Source of the DNA: a virus | Reading direction: 5' to 3' (one strand) | Length of the DNA: 64,000 nt | IMG/VR virus record: IMGVR_UViG_3300030114_000007 | Location: 1-64,000 of that record | Shown here: positions 44,282 to 52,036 of the stretch, piece by piece | Position numbering within the stretch: position 1 is the stretch's first letter | Layout of the letters: each line of letters opens with the position of its first letter | Position numbers and translations under genes: made by a program | The notes under the pieces: generated by a model | What the model was told of the DNA's origin: nothing | The model's database searches: none | The model's input: the letters and a program-made list of their open reading frames with translations, nothing else

Positions 44282-45343
44282 ATTTTCTAATATTTTATTA
44301 CTTCTATATTCTTCTTCTAATTGCTCATCGAATTCTCCATTAAAGAATCTAATTAAAAATTCATCAAATTGACTAGGTGTATTTGTTCCATATCCATAAT
44401 TTTGATGAAATATTTTATGATATTCTTCTTTCATACATTTTCCTAATGGATATCTATAGTGGATTTCTATACATCTATTTATAATCTGTTTTAATTCTAC
44501 ATCTGTATAATTACTTATATTTTCATATATTGGAATATTTAATTCTTGTAAAGTATCTATAACTATACTATCAAAACTATATAAATGATGAATATGGTCA
44601 AATCTTTCTCCTGTGAAAATACATTTGAAATTACAATCTTTCATACTATCTATTTTCCATTGATTTAAATTTCTTCTTAACTCATTTTCTATATTACTAA
44701 TACCACCCTTATAATTAGGGTTTAGACTTCCAAACCTAGCAGACCCAAACATTGGATTATTTTCGCCATTAAAGTACCCTTCTGATTTTCTAGCATTTGA
44801 CACCTTAATTCTACCTTCATCACTCATCAATCTACTTTGTTGTAAGATATCTTTGGTTTTCTTTAAATCTAATTTCCATGCTTTATCAGTTAAATGTTTT
44901 AATTTTCTATTTGGAAAATATTCTTTTATAATATCTTCATTAATCATATCAGAATAAATTTCTTTTAATAATTTTACATCTTTATCCGTCCAATCAATAG
45001 CATTAGACAATCCAAAATTTTCTCCCTTACATTCTTTACAAATATGTCTGAAACCATCAATACAAGCATTATCCTTTGGAAAATATGTCATTTCAAATGG
45101 CAAATATCGTCTACAACATTTGCACTTTTTATATTTTATTCCATTTTCTATTTCATATAATTCATCAAATGGAATATCTTCATAATTATTTTGTTTCTTT
45201 ATTCCCATATCATTGGCTTTATGTTTTATTCCCTTCCAAGTTCTTGTATTGAATCTCTTCATTAATTCTTCTTTGGATAATTCTATGTAATTTTCTCTTA
45301 AAAATTCTTCATCTTCTGTCAACCACGGTTGTCCTTTTCCCAT
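44264..45343 (-). CDS. HNH homing endonuclease with SANT-like repeats and zinc finger
   Basis: A 359-residue nuclease. Two Myb/SANT-like modules (WLTEDEEFLRENYIELSKEE and WTDKDVKLLKEIYSDMINED) flank a C4-type finger (CKCCRRYL ... CKECKGE). An ENNPMFG..RFGSLNPNYKGG NUMOD3-like segment precedes the HNH core (FKCIFTGERFDHIHHLYSFD). It is free-standing beside the intron-rich terminase gene and may drive homing of those ORF-less introns. Confidence 0.88.
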   Translation of the reverse strand: MGKGQPWLTEDEEFLRENYIELSKEELMKRFNTRTWKGIKHKANDMGIKKQNNYEDIPFDELYEIENGIKYKKCKCCRRYLPFEMTYFPKDNACIDGFRHICKECKGENFGLSNAIDWTDKDVKLLKEIYSDMINEDIIKEYFPNRKLKHLTDKAWKLDLKKTKDILQQSRLMSDEGRIKVSNARKSEGYFNGENNPMFGSARFGSLNPNYKGGISNIENELRRNLNQWKIDSMKDCNFKCIFTGERFDHIHHLYSFDSIVIDTLQELNIPIYENISNYTDVELKQIINRCIEIHYRYPLGKCMKEEYHKIFHQNYGYGTNTPSQFDEFLIRFFNGEFDEQLEEEYRSNKILENLKVAN

Positions 45344-45400
45344 AATTAATTCCTTCTTTCATCTAAAATTCTCTTATCTAATATTACTTATTTTATTTCA

Positions 45401-45589
45401 CTATTTATTATATTTATTATTTTTCTTTCTTAATCCATTTAATATTTTTAAATCTTTTCTAAATTCTTCGGTATCTTCAAAACTATAAACCGTCTTCCCA
45501 TCTAACTCAAATTTCATAAAATTATAACATAAATAATTCATAGCTCTTGCCAAACTTAAAGAATCTACCTTGAAATATTTCTTTTCCAT
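45401..45589 (-). CDS. DUF5659-like small protein
   Basis: A 62-residue protein, MEKKYFKVDSLSLARAMNYL, with VYSFEDTEEFRKDLKIL near the end. Similar small proteins occur at 3505-3687 and, at the C-terminus, at 49683-49847. It has a host-type promoter (45632-45660) and one AAYAAATTAA element in its leader (45613-45622). Function unknown. Confidence 0.6.
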   Translation of the reverse strand: MEKKYFKVDSLSLARAMNYLCYNFMKFELDGKTVYSFEDTEEFRKDLKILNGLRKKNNKYNK

Positions 45590-45612
45590 ATTAATTCACT
45601 CCTATTTATTTA

Positions 45613-45622
45613 TTAATTTGTT
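45613..45622 (-). repeat. AAYAAATTAA element between promoter and ribosome site
   Basis: AACAAATTAA in transcription direction, downstream of the -10 and 13 nt before GGAG. A second copy flanks the same promoter upstream (45672-45681). Confidence 0.75.
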
Positions 45623-45631
45623 TCTATACTT

Positions 45632-45660
45632 ATACTACCATAAATAGGTATACATTTCAA
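45632..45660 (-). promoter_or_regulatory. Host-type promoter of the 62-residue protein gene
   Basis: TTGAAA, 17 nt, TAGTAT on the minus strand. An AAYAAATTAA element lies 11 nt upstream of the -35 and a pair of 16-bp direct repeats lies just beyond it. Confidence 0.75.
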
Positions 45661-45671
45661 TACTAATTCCA

Positions 45672-45681
45672 TTAATTTATT
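45672..45681 (-). repeat. AAYAAATTAA element 11 nt upstream of a -35 box
   Basis: AATAAATTAA followed by TGGAATTAGTA and TTGAAA. The same spacing occurs at 29396, 62808 and 63992. Confidence 0.75.
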
Positions 45682-45688
45682 CGCTAAT

Positions 45689-45734
45689 TAGCCTTTTTGT
45701 GAACTATATAAATCGAACTAGCCTTTTTATGAAC
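45689..45734 (-). repeat. Two 16-bp direct repeats, 30 bp apart
   Basis: TAGCCTTTTTGTGAAC (45689-45704) and TAGCCTTTTTATGAAC (45719-45734) on the plus strand. They sit between the 62-residue gene promoter and the RepL-like gene. They could be regulator sites or iterons; three helical turns separate them. Confidence 0.7.
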
Positions 45735-45799
45735 ATGAAAATTAGCTTAGACTTGTCATATCAACACACTCACAACATTTAGCTATTCTTGGTCTTCTT

Positions 45800-46702
45800 T
45801 TATATCCTAAACATTGATTGTAGGTTTTTAATATCCTCCATTTTAATTCCTTTATAATATATAGATGGATTTACATAAATTGCTTTTCCATTATCTTTTT
45901 CGAATATTCCAATAACTAATTCATTATTTACTTTTAATTTTAATAAATCTTTCTTTAGTCTACTTGCATGTGTTTTATCATATCCTAATTCACTACACAA
46001 ATCAGACATTGCATATGGTTCTATATTTTCTTCATATTCACACTTTGGGTTGTGACATATCACATTAAATTTAAGATTTATCAAAGGTAATATTTCTATT
46101 AATAAAGCTAATTTTTTATGTTCTTTTGGAGTAGACTTTTCATACAACTCTCTAATTGCGTCATTAAACATTCTTACCACCTCAATTGATTTAGTTTTAT
46201 TTATTTTACCTTTTTTACAATATTTATCATTAATTAATATTGTTTTATTATCTTGTATAGTTATAAATTTATTTTCAATTAAATACTTTTTAGTCTTATA
46301 GAACTCAGTTTTCCCTAAATTAAATATATCTATTAATTTTTCTTCTTTTATTAATTTCTTTCCATCTGATAATAGATTATCATAATTCATAAAAGTTGCC
46401 AAATATATAAATCTGAATAAGAATTGTTTTTCAATATTTCCAAATCGTTTATAAAAGTTAAAATAAAAACTACCATAACAATTTAATAAATATTGTTGAA
46501 ATTCAGTTTGCTCTTCTTTCATTTGTATTATATCTAATTTCTTTTCTTTACCTTGTTCCTCCATAGTAATAAAATCCATTGCAATTAATTCCAAAGACCT
46601 ATCGCTTATATTTTCTATTACCTCACCATATTCTGTTACAATTCCATTACTTTTGATTATATTTTTATAATCTCTAATCTTTGCAGTATATTCTCCTGCC
46701 AT
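45800..46702 (-). CDS. RepL-like winged-helix replication protein
   Basis: A 300-residue protein (MAGEYTAKIRDYKNIIKSNG) with a C-terminal NGKAIYVNPSIYYKG signature typical of Firmicute RepL and related phage proteins, and a winged-helix segment (YAMSDLCSELGYDKTHASRL). An N-terminal helical half contains FLFRFIYLATFMNYDNLL. RepL starts theta or rolling-circle-like plasmid copying; here a phage or phage-plasmid replication or regulation role is likely. A structured leader of about 240 nt precedes it. Confidence 0.65.
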   Translation of the reverse strand: MAGEYTAKIRDYKNIIKSNGIVTEYGEVIENISDRSLELIAMDFITMEEQGKEKKLDIIQMKEEQTEFQQYLLNCYGSFYFNFYKRFGNIEKQFLFRFIYLATFMNYDNLLSDGKKLIKEEKLIDIFNLGKTEFYKTKKYLIENKFITIQDNKTILINDKYCKKGKINKTKSIEVVRMFNDAIRELYEKSTPKEHKKLALLIEILPLINLKFNVICHNPKCEYEENIEPYAMSDLCSELGYDKTHASRLKKDLLKLKVNNELVIGIFEKDNGKAIYVNPSIYYKGIKMEDIKNLQSMFRI

Positions 46703-46759
46703 AATTACATTCCTCCTAATTAAACATTATTTTATTATTTAAACTACCTACCATCTAGA

Positions 46760-46942
46760 TAGATATTAGAAAACAATAAAAGAGACTAGACAACCTCAAT
46801 CATCTAGCCATTTAAACCATATTTAATTAATTCTATGTTGTAAGTAATCTTTGATTACGCCACAACAAATCAGCTTTAGCTGAAACACCTCGTAGAGTAA
46901 AAGCCTTTAAAACATTACTTTTATTCTATTTACATTAATTTA
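46760..46942 (-). promoter_or_regulatory. Structured leader ahead of the RepL-like gene
   Basis: On the minus strand: TCAGCT aa AGCTGA (46870-46883), then TGTTGT ggc GTAATC aaa GATTAC tt ACAACA (46836-46867), then a terminator-like GCTAGA..TCTAGT with CTCTTTTATTG (46774-46808). Also a palindromic CTATCTAGATGG. This is an attenuator-like layout, possibly limiting replication protein levels. An AAYAAATTAA copy lies at 46935-46944. Confidence 0.5.
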
Positions 46943-47518
46943 TTATTCTTTGTTACTTACTCCATCTATCAAACCAATTTCATAAGCCTTAATGATAGCA
47001 TCTTTAATTGAACAATGTAGACAAAATTCTTCATCATCTTGATTTTCTATAATATCATCAAAAACTTCTTGTGTTAACTCCTCAAATAAATTATCTAACT
47101 CATCTTCTTCGTCTTCAGAATATTCCTTTTCAGTTAAAGTTACTATTGGACAATTAATATATTCTTTTAATTCATCAGAATCAATTAAGTCTTCTTCAAC
47201 AAATACTACATCTTGTCCCTCAATAGTTTTTAAATGGTCGTATCCATAAGCACTTTCTAAACTATAATGTTCTTCATCGTCCCAATATGATTTAGAAATT
47301 AATAATATATCAGTATTATATAATTCTTCAAATTCTTTAAAACTAAAAGTATCATATTCATTGAATTTATAACCTAAAGTTTCCATTCTTTCAACTAATT
47401 CTAAAGCCTTATCATTTGACAGTATGAATGAAATATTATCAAAATCCTTTAAAATTTTCATCAATGCATCTAAATAATCTTCATATACTTTTTCTGTGTT
47501 TATATTTTTATTATTCAT
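46943..47518 (-). CDS. Acidic 191-residue protein, unknown
   Basis: MNNKNINTEKVYEDYLDALM and onward: many Asp/Glu (EEDEEDELDNLFEELTQEVF-type), predicted alpha/beta, with a late FCLHCSIKDAIIKAYEIGLI. Strongly acidic early phage proteins often inhibit or mimic nucleic acid enzymes, but nothing specific is visible. It follows the 111-residue gene by 20 nt in one operon with the ClpP-like gene. Confidence 0.55.
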   Translation of the reverse strand: MNNKNINTEKVYEDYLDALMKILKDFDNISFILSNDKALELVERMETLGYKFNEYDTFSFKEFEELYNTDILLISKSYWDDEEHYSLESAYGYDHLKTIEGQDVVFVEEDLIDSDELKEYINCPIVTLTEKEYSEDEEDELDNLFEELTQEVFDDIIENQDDEEFCLHCSIKDAIIKAYEIGLIDGVSNKE

Positions 47519-47538
47519 TATTTTTACCTCACTTTATT

Positions 47539-47874
47539 TTATGGTTGATTCTGTTCTACTACAATTTGTTGAATCTTTGCTAACTTTTCATTAACTGAAT
47601 TTTGATATACATTATTAGAAATACTAACTGCATTATTATAATCAATACCATACCCAATTAATTTTTGAAAACATTCACCTATAGTTTCTATATAAATCAT
47701 ATTTTCTTGGTAGAAATCACTGTTCGTGGTATATTCACTTGTTTCAGATGTAGGATTATCTTGAATAACTATTCTTTTTAACTCTTCATCTACAGAAACT
47801 AATCCCATTTGTTCTTCATAACCAATATAGTCATCTTCCATCACTTCTTGTTCTTGATTTAATTCTTCATTCAT
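47539..47874 (-). CDS. Acidic 111-residue protein, unknown
   Basis: MNEELNQEQEVMEDDYIGYE, with a helical C-terminus (FQKLIGYGIDYNNAVSISNN). I use ATG 47874 (GGTGAG upstream) over GTG 47883. It is directly downstream of the ClpP-like gene, so it might be a partner or substrate. Function not recognised. Confidence 0.5.
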   Translation of the reverse strand: MNEELNQEQEVMEDDYIGYEEQMGLVSVDEELKRIVIQDNPTSETSEYTTNSDFYQENMIYIETIGECFQKLIGYGIDYNNAVSISNNVYQNSVNEKLAKIQQIVVEQNQP

Positions 47875-47891
47875 ATTTCTCACCTATATCC

Positions 47892-48488
47892 TTATATTAT
47901 TTTATCCACTATGCCTTTATCAAGACATTCTTGTGGTCTGTAAGTAAAATTAACATTCTTATCAGTATAATTAAAAATATCTTCTTCAGTTAATTTGGTA
48001 TGTTTTCTAAATATATTACAAATTGTATCCCAATCTTTTAAAGATTCTCTAACTTCTACGATGTCTTCCTGTAATGTTGATTGACCTTGTTTATAGCTAT
48101 TAGATTGATGAATTAATACTGTTGCATATCTAGTTATAAATCTATACCCTTTACTTCCTGCCATAAGTATTTTACTACCTCCACTTGCTGTATATCCATC
48201 ACAATAAGTTTCAACTATTATACCTTGTTCTTGCCAATATTCCATATCAGATATCATTGCGAAAACCGCACATACCCAACCACCAAAACTTGATATTCTA
48301 ACTTTTATATGTTTTCTATCTTTTTCTGGTTTATTTAATTCCTGAACTGCTAATTTTCTTAACTGCCTACAAAACATTACTTGGGATTCCCTATCTATTT
48401 CACAATCAAGGTATATAGTATTATCATTAAGATAATCTAATCTTTTCATTTCTTCTAGCAATCTATTTACTATTTGATACTCTCCCAT
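47892..48488 (-). CDS. ClpP-like serine protease
   Basis: A 198-residue ClpP/crotonase-fold protease from ATG 48488 (SD AAAGGTGA). Counting from the upstream GTG at 48497, the catalytic Ser is at 105 in DGYTASGGSKILMAG, His at 130 in VLIHQSN (25 apart, as in ClpP) and Asp at 179 in YTDKNVNF (49 apart). ISSFGG is the oxyanion strand. It is separate from the head genes, which have another protease, so a role in host takeover or regulated proteolysis is likely. No ClpX/ClpC is nearby. Confidence 0.85.
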   Translation of the reverse strand: MGEYQIVNRLLEEMKRLDYLNDNTIYLDCEIDRESQVMFCRQLRKLAVQELNKPEKDRKHIKVRISSFGGWVCAVFAMISDMEYWQEQGIIVETYCDGYTASGGSKILMAGSKGYRFITRYATVLIHQSNSYKQGQSTLQEDIVEVRESLKDWDTICNIFRKHTKLTEEDIFNYTDKNVNFTYRPQECLDKGIVDKII

Positions 48489-48519
48489 ATAATTCACCTT
48501 TAACCCTTTACTATTTATT

Positions 48520-48627
48520 TTAATTTATCTGTAAATTTATATCTCTTATATATTCAACTCCATCATAATTAACTACAATTAGAGTTTGACTTGCATGTGT
48601 TGTACATTGAAGTTTATCTACACTATG
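48520..48627 (-). pseudogene. Duplicated 3' fragment of the metallophosphoesterase gene
   Basis: In frame right after the GIY-YIG stop: HSVDKLQCTTHASQTLIVVN..DINLQIN and stop. This matches the end of the intact enzyme (YSVKKMSCTTNASQTLIVIN..DINLQIN, 49868-51091). No start codon or ribosome site. It marks recombination at the nuclease gene. Confidence 0.75.
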
Positions 48628-49635
48628 TTAAATTTCATATGTAAAGATATTATCCTTTAATATTTCTTTATTTTCATTTAATTTATTATATATAGACGTA
48701 TCATTAAAATTTATAACCATTTCTTTTACACTCTTCCATATCTTAATTAGTTTATTATCATATAATTGAAAAACTACTTTTTTCTTGTGTGACTTATTAT
48801 ATATATTTATATGATTTATAAATTCTTCATTAATATTGCCTTTATTATATAAAAATATATATTCTTTACTAGATAATAATTTATGTTTACATACTTTTAT
48901 TATTGTGCTTGCATCAAAACATCCATTAGTTTCTTTTTCTATGGATAATGCACTATCCCATACTTTAATTATATTTCTTTGAAAATCAAATTGTACAATT
49001 TCTATCTTTTGTCCTTTATTAAAAGTATAAAAATCTAAATCTACTTTCTTATTTAATTCATAATATTCAGTTTTATATATCCAAATATATCCCTTATAAG
49101 TTTTCCTTCCTTTGTTTAAACATTCCCATATACAAGATTGATTAATATTTAATTTTTTAGAAACTTCTCTTGCTCCAGACCATTCATTTATTAGATTTCC
49201 TTTTAAATCTAATTGAATAATTGGAATTTTAATTTGTGCATTTCTCATATTTTCTCTTGCTTCATTGTTAGGAATCCCACTATTTCCACCTTCATCATTA
49301 TTATAACCATAATTTCCATTTGCAGAATTGTAATATTTTATCCAACACTGTTCTTTAATATTTAGTTCGTCTTGTGAAAATGCCATATCAAACACTTTAT
49401 TAATCTGAAAAGAATCAAATCCATATTTTTTAATTGATTTAAATAAATGGTCATTATAATTTCTGTAATTATTTTTATTATAAATAGAATAATTATAAAC
49501 TCTTTCAATATCAACTCCATTATAAGGATATCTCTTATCAAACCCATTTATAGTTTGTCCAATATAAACTTTACCATTGACAAAATTTTCTATTTTATAT
49601 ATGATACCATACACTTCTAAATTTCCTATTTTCAT
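48628..49635 (-). CDS. GIY-YIG homing endonuclease
   Basis: A 335-residue nuclease from ATG 49635 (SD GAAGGA). GIY-YIG core YGIIYKIENFVNGKVYIGQT at about 8-27 is nearly the same as in the 2560-3489 protein; then NUMOD1-like repeats (IIQLDLKGNLINEWSGAREV, ENIVQFDFQRNIIKVW-type, VVFQLYDNKLIKIWKSVKEM). Its end abuts a duplicated piece of the phosphoesterase gene, so it probably came with exon-like flanking DNA from a related phage. Confidence 0.9.
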   Translation of the reverse strand: MKIGNLEVYGIIYKIENFVNGKVYIGQTINGFDKRYPYNGVDIERVYNYSIYNKNNYRNYNDHLFKSIKKYGFDSFQINKVFDMAFSQDELNIKEQCWIKYYNSANGNYGYNNDEGGNSGIPNNEARENMRNAQIKIPIIQLDLKGNLINEWSGAREVSKKLNINQSCIWECLNKGRKTYKGYIWIYKTEYYELNKKVDLDFYTFNKGQKIEIVQFDFQRNIIKVWDSALSIEKETNGCFDASTIIKVCKHKLLSSKEYIFLYNKGNINEEFINHINIYNKSHKKKVVFQLYDNKLIKIWKSVKEMVINFNDTSIYNKLNENKEILKDNIFTYEI

Positions 49636-49671
49636 TGTTATCAATTCCTTCTTTCTATGAATTTTTTATAA

Positions 49672-49701
49672 TAAAAAGACTCCTATTTACTAATAGAAGT
49701 C
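49672..49701 (-). terminator. Intrinsic terminator
   Basis: GACTTCTATT agta AATAGGAGTC followed by TTTTTATT on the minus strand, overlapping the 54-residue gene stop. Confidence 0.75.
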
Positions 49702-49847
49702 AAATCATTCTTAAATTGCTCTGTATTTTCAAATACAAAAACAGTTTCTTTTTTATTTTCTTTTTTAGGTTTAATATCTACTATAGCATGTCCTTTGTGT
49801 AAAAGTTGTCTTGCTATAGTTGGATTTACTATGATTTTTGTATTCAT
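49683..49847 (-). CDS. 54-residue DUF5659-like protein
   Basis: MNTKIIVNPTIARQLLHKGH, with VFVFENTEQFKNDLTSI at the end matching VYSFEDTEEFRKDLKIL of the 45401-45589 protein. I use ATG 49847 after CGAGGTG; the longer frame to 49901 lies inside the phosphoesterase gene. Unknown function. Confidence 0.6.
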   Translation of the reverse strand: MNTKIIVNPTIARQLLHKGHAIVDIKPKKENKKETVFVFENTEQFKNDLTSISK

Positions 49848-49867
49848 ATTACACCTCGTTATTTTAA

Positions 49868-51091
49868 TTAATTTATTTGCAAATTTATATCCTTGATACA
49901 TTCTATATCATTTTCATTAATAACTATTAATGTTTGACTAGCATTTGTAGTACAACTCATTTTCTTAACAGAATAAGGATTATATCCAAATAATGAACCA
50001 CTTGTAACAACATATCCCCCATTATTTTGAGAAGTTATATTGAAATTATGGTCATGCCCCCTTAGAATAAGTTTATATTCTGTGTTGTCCATTGTAGATT
50101 CTGAATCAAATAATTTCTTTTTATCTGAAATTCTATTATCTCCATGAATAACTTTTACATTCATTCCATTAATTTTAAAATAAGCACTATCATCAACATA
50201 ATCAATATCATTTATATGTATTCTTTTATTTTCAGATATCTCAACAAACGTTTTTAAGTTTTCATTAATAATTACATTAGCATTATCGCCTTCAACATTT
50301 GCATCTTTTTCACTCAATCGGCTATGATTACCACCCACTGAATATACTTCAACATTTCTTTTCTTTGATGATATTTGAGTTATAAAGCTATATAATAATT
50401 TTGATGCATATGCTATTTGATGAGATAAATCAAATTCACATTCATAACTTTGATTTTTACGCATATATAGATTTTCTATAGCATCTCCACAATTTACAAC
50501 TACCACTGAATTAATATTATATAAAATACAAGTTTTGTCTATTTCAATTAGCAATTTATTAAGTCTTTTCTTTGCAATTTCATAGTTGTAATAATTCCCT
50601 TTATATCCATTAATAACATAACCCACGTGCCAATCGCTGACTTGAACTATTAATTTATTATTTGATACATCTGTTATTATTTCATATTCAAACTTAGGAA
50701 AGTCTGTATAATTTTCTAGCATACATTCTTTTAAATCATTAGCTATTTCAATTGTCTTAACAAAATCTCTTTTTATCTTATTAAGTTTAGTGGTATCATT
50801 TCTAACTAGCATTTTCTTTACATCTAATTCACCAATTAACTCAGCAATTTCATCAATTTTGTTTTTTACTTCTTTGTCACCTTTTAAAGATTCCAAACAT
50901 TCAGAACATGCAATTTCATAAATTTTATATATACCACGGAAATAACTCTCTTGGAAGTCTGTTCCAAGTTCTTGATTAATTACTTCTGCAATTTCTCTAT
51001 TAATCATATTAAATTGTATTTTATTAGAATACATTCTATGTATATACTTTTCTCTTGACTCACTTTCTAACTTTCTAAACTTTTCCTCCAT
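49868..51091 (-). CDS. Calcineurin-like metallophosphoesterase
   Basis: A 407-residue enzyme. The C-terminal half carries all metal motifs: SDWHVGY, NCGDAIE, GGNHSR, HGD and GHDH. The N-terminal 150 residues are helical and end in FEYEIITDVSNNKLIVQVSD. It should act on phosphodiesters or nucleic acid ends in the cytoplasm, near PhoH and RNA polymerase genes. Phages of the SPbeta type often carry one in the same region. A fragment of a second copy remains at 48520-48627. Confidence 0.85.
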   Translation of the reverse strand: MEEKFRKLESESREKYIHRMYSNKIQFNMINREIAEVINQELGTDFQESYFRGIYKIYEIACSECLESLKGDKEVKNKIDEIAELIGELDVKKMLVRNDTTKLNKIKRDFVKTIEIANDLKECMLENYTDFPKFEYEIITDVSNNKLIVQVSDWHVGYVINGYKGNYYNYEIAKKRLNKLLIEIDKTCILYNINSVVVVNCGDAIENLYMRKNQSYECEFDLSHQIAYASKLLYSFITQISSKKRNVEVYSVGGNHSRLSEKDANVEGDNANVIINENLKTFVEISENKRIHINDIDYVDDSAYFKINGMNVKVIHGDNRISDKKKLFDSESTMDNTEYKLILRGHDHNFNITSQNNGGYVVTSGSLFGYNPYSVKKMSCTTNASQTLIVINENDIECIKDINLQIN

Positions 51092-51118
51092 ATTATTCCC
51101 TCACCTTTATTTAATTTG

Positions 51119-51313
51119 TTATAATTTAATTAATTCTTCATTTCCACATTTCTCACAATATATAATAATAGTGTCTTCACTTATTCTATCAAAGTCATTT
51201 CTATCAATATAGGTATCTATATCTAGCGTATTTTTACAACTTGAACACTTTTGTGTCTTATGTCTTTTTCTCTTAGATTTATTACTCTCACGTCCATCAA
51301 ATTTCATCACCAT
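51119..51313 (-). CDS. Small zinc-ribbon protein
   Basis: A 64-residue protein from ATG 51313 (AAAGGAAG, 7 nt before). Basic N-terminus (RESNKSKRKRHKTQK) then CSSCKNTLDIDTY and YCEKCGNEELIKL, a C2-C2 zinc ribbon. Likely nucleic-acid binding. The longer frame to 51355 ignores the ribosome site. Confidence 0.65.
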   Translation of the reverse strand: MVMKFDGRESNKSKRKRHKTQKCSSCKNTLDIDTYIDRNDFDRISEDTIIIYCEKCGNEELIKL

Positions 51314-51399
51314 TTTATATCTTCCTTTACTCTTTACTTTAATATTCATTAACAATCTGCATGTTTTTCAACGTTCAGACTCTATTATAAATATTTATT

Positions 51400-51776
51400 T
51401 AGAAATATAGGCGATGGATAACTTCACATTATCAAATCGCCTACTTTTTTGTTAAAGTCATCATAACTCAATTCAACACTTTGTTAGGTTTTCACGCCCT
51501 ATTCTAACCTTGCCTTGAATATTATTTTAACGTCCCCTCAAGGAGTGACGAGTAAATAAAAATTACTCTGGGGAATGAGTGTTAGCCCTCACTTAAATAC
51601 CTTCTAAAATAGTTGTTTTATTAAATTGCATAGGATGGTCGGTGTATCCATCATCTGAGATACTCTTTCGAGTCTGTAGAGAACCATTTTCTACTTCTAT
51701 GCAATTCTCGTTACACGTTTAATATTCGTTATAAAATTAATAAATTGTCAAACCTCACATGAGTGTCTGCAATGTT
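51400..51776 (-). ncRNA. Structured non-coding region, possible phage RNA
   Basis: About 380 nt without a gene. On the minus strand a 10-bp stem AATTGCATAG/CTATGCAATT (51697-51706 with 51624-51633) encloses three hairpins: GTAGA/TCTAC, ACTC-GAAA-GAGT with a GNRA loop, and GATGG/CCATC, making a four-way junction. Further on: CCCC..GAGGGG around AGTAA/TTACT, GTTAG/CTAAC, and an 8-bp stem TAGGCGAT/ATCGCCTA (51408-51443). I find no group I core or riboswitch consensus. The last stem has a T run only on the plus strand. Confidence 0.45.
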
Positions 51777-52001
51777 TTACTCTTGTTCTTCCTTAGCTTC
51801 TGACTCATCTTTATCAGAAATAGATAATTTAATATTAGATTCATTAAACTTTTTAAAGTATTTTACTAAATCAACTTCTCCAATGTCCTCAACTTCTAAA
51901 ATAAACATACCTTCTTGTAAATTATCTACATTTAAAATTCCTTCTGCTTTAAATTGGTGATCAGTTACTATTTTTTCTTGTATCTTTTTAGCTTTTGCCA
52001 T
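51777..52001 (-). CDS. Acidic 74-residue protein, unknown
   Basis: MAKAKKIQEKIVTDHQFKAE with a short beta part (GMFILEVEDIGEVDLVKYF) and a Glu-rich end. Well-placed AAAAGGAGAG. Sits between PhoH and the structured RNA region. Not recognised. Confidence 0.55.
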   Translation of the reverse strand: MAKAKKIQEKIVTDHQFKAEGILNVDNLQEGMFILEVEDIGEVDLVKYFKKFNESNIKLSISDKDESEAKEEQE

Positions 52002-52036
52002 TATTTTTCTCTCCTTTTATTATATTAATTTATTTT

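Noticed and set aside
45800-46702. RepL-like protein as a phage repressor
   Set aside because: The NPSIYYKG end and winged-helix place it with replication proteins; no repressor-type dimer or cleavage domain is visible.
51408-51450. Hairpin with T run on the plus strand as a plus-strand gene terminator
   Set aside because: There is no plus-strand gene or promoter ending here; I kept it only as part of the structured region.
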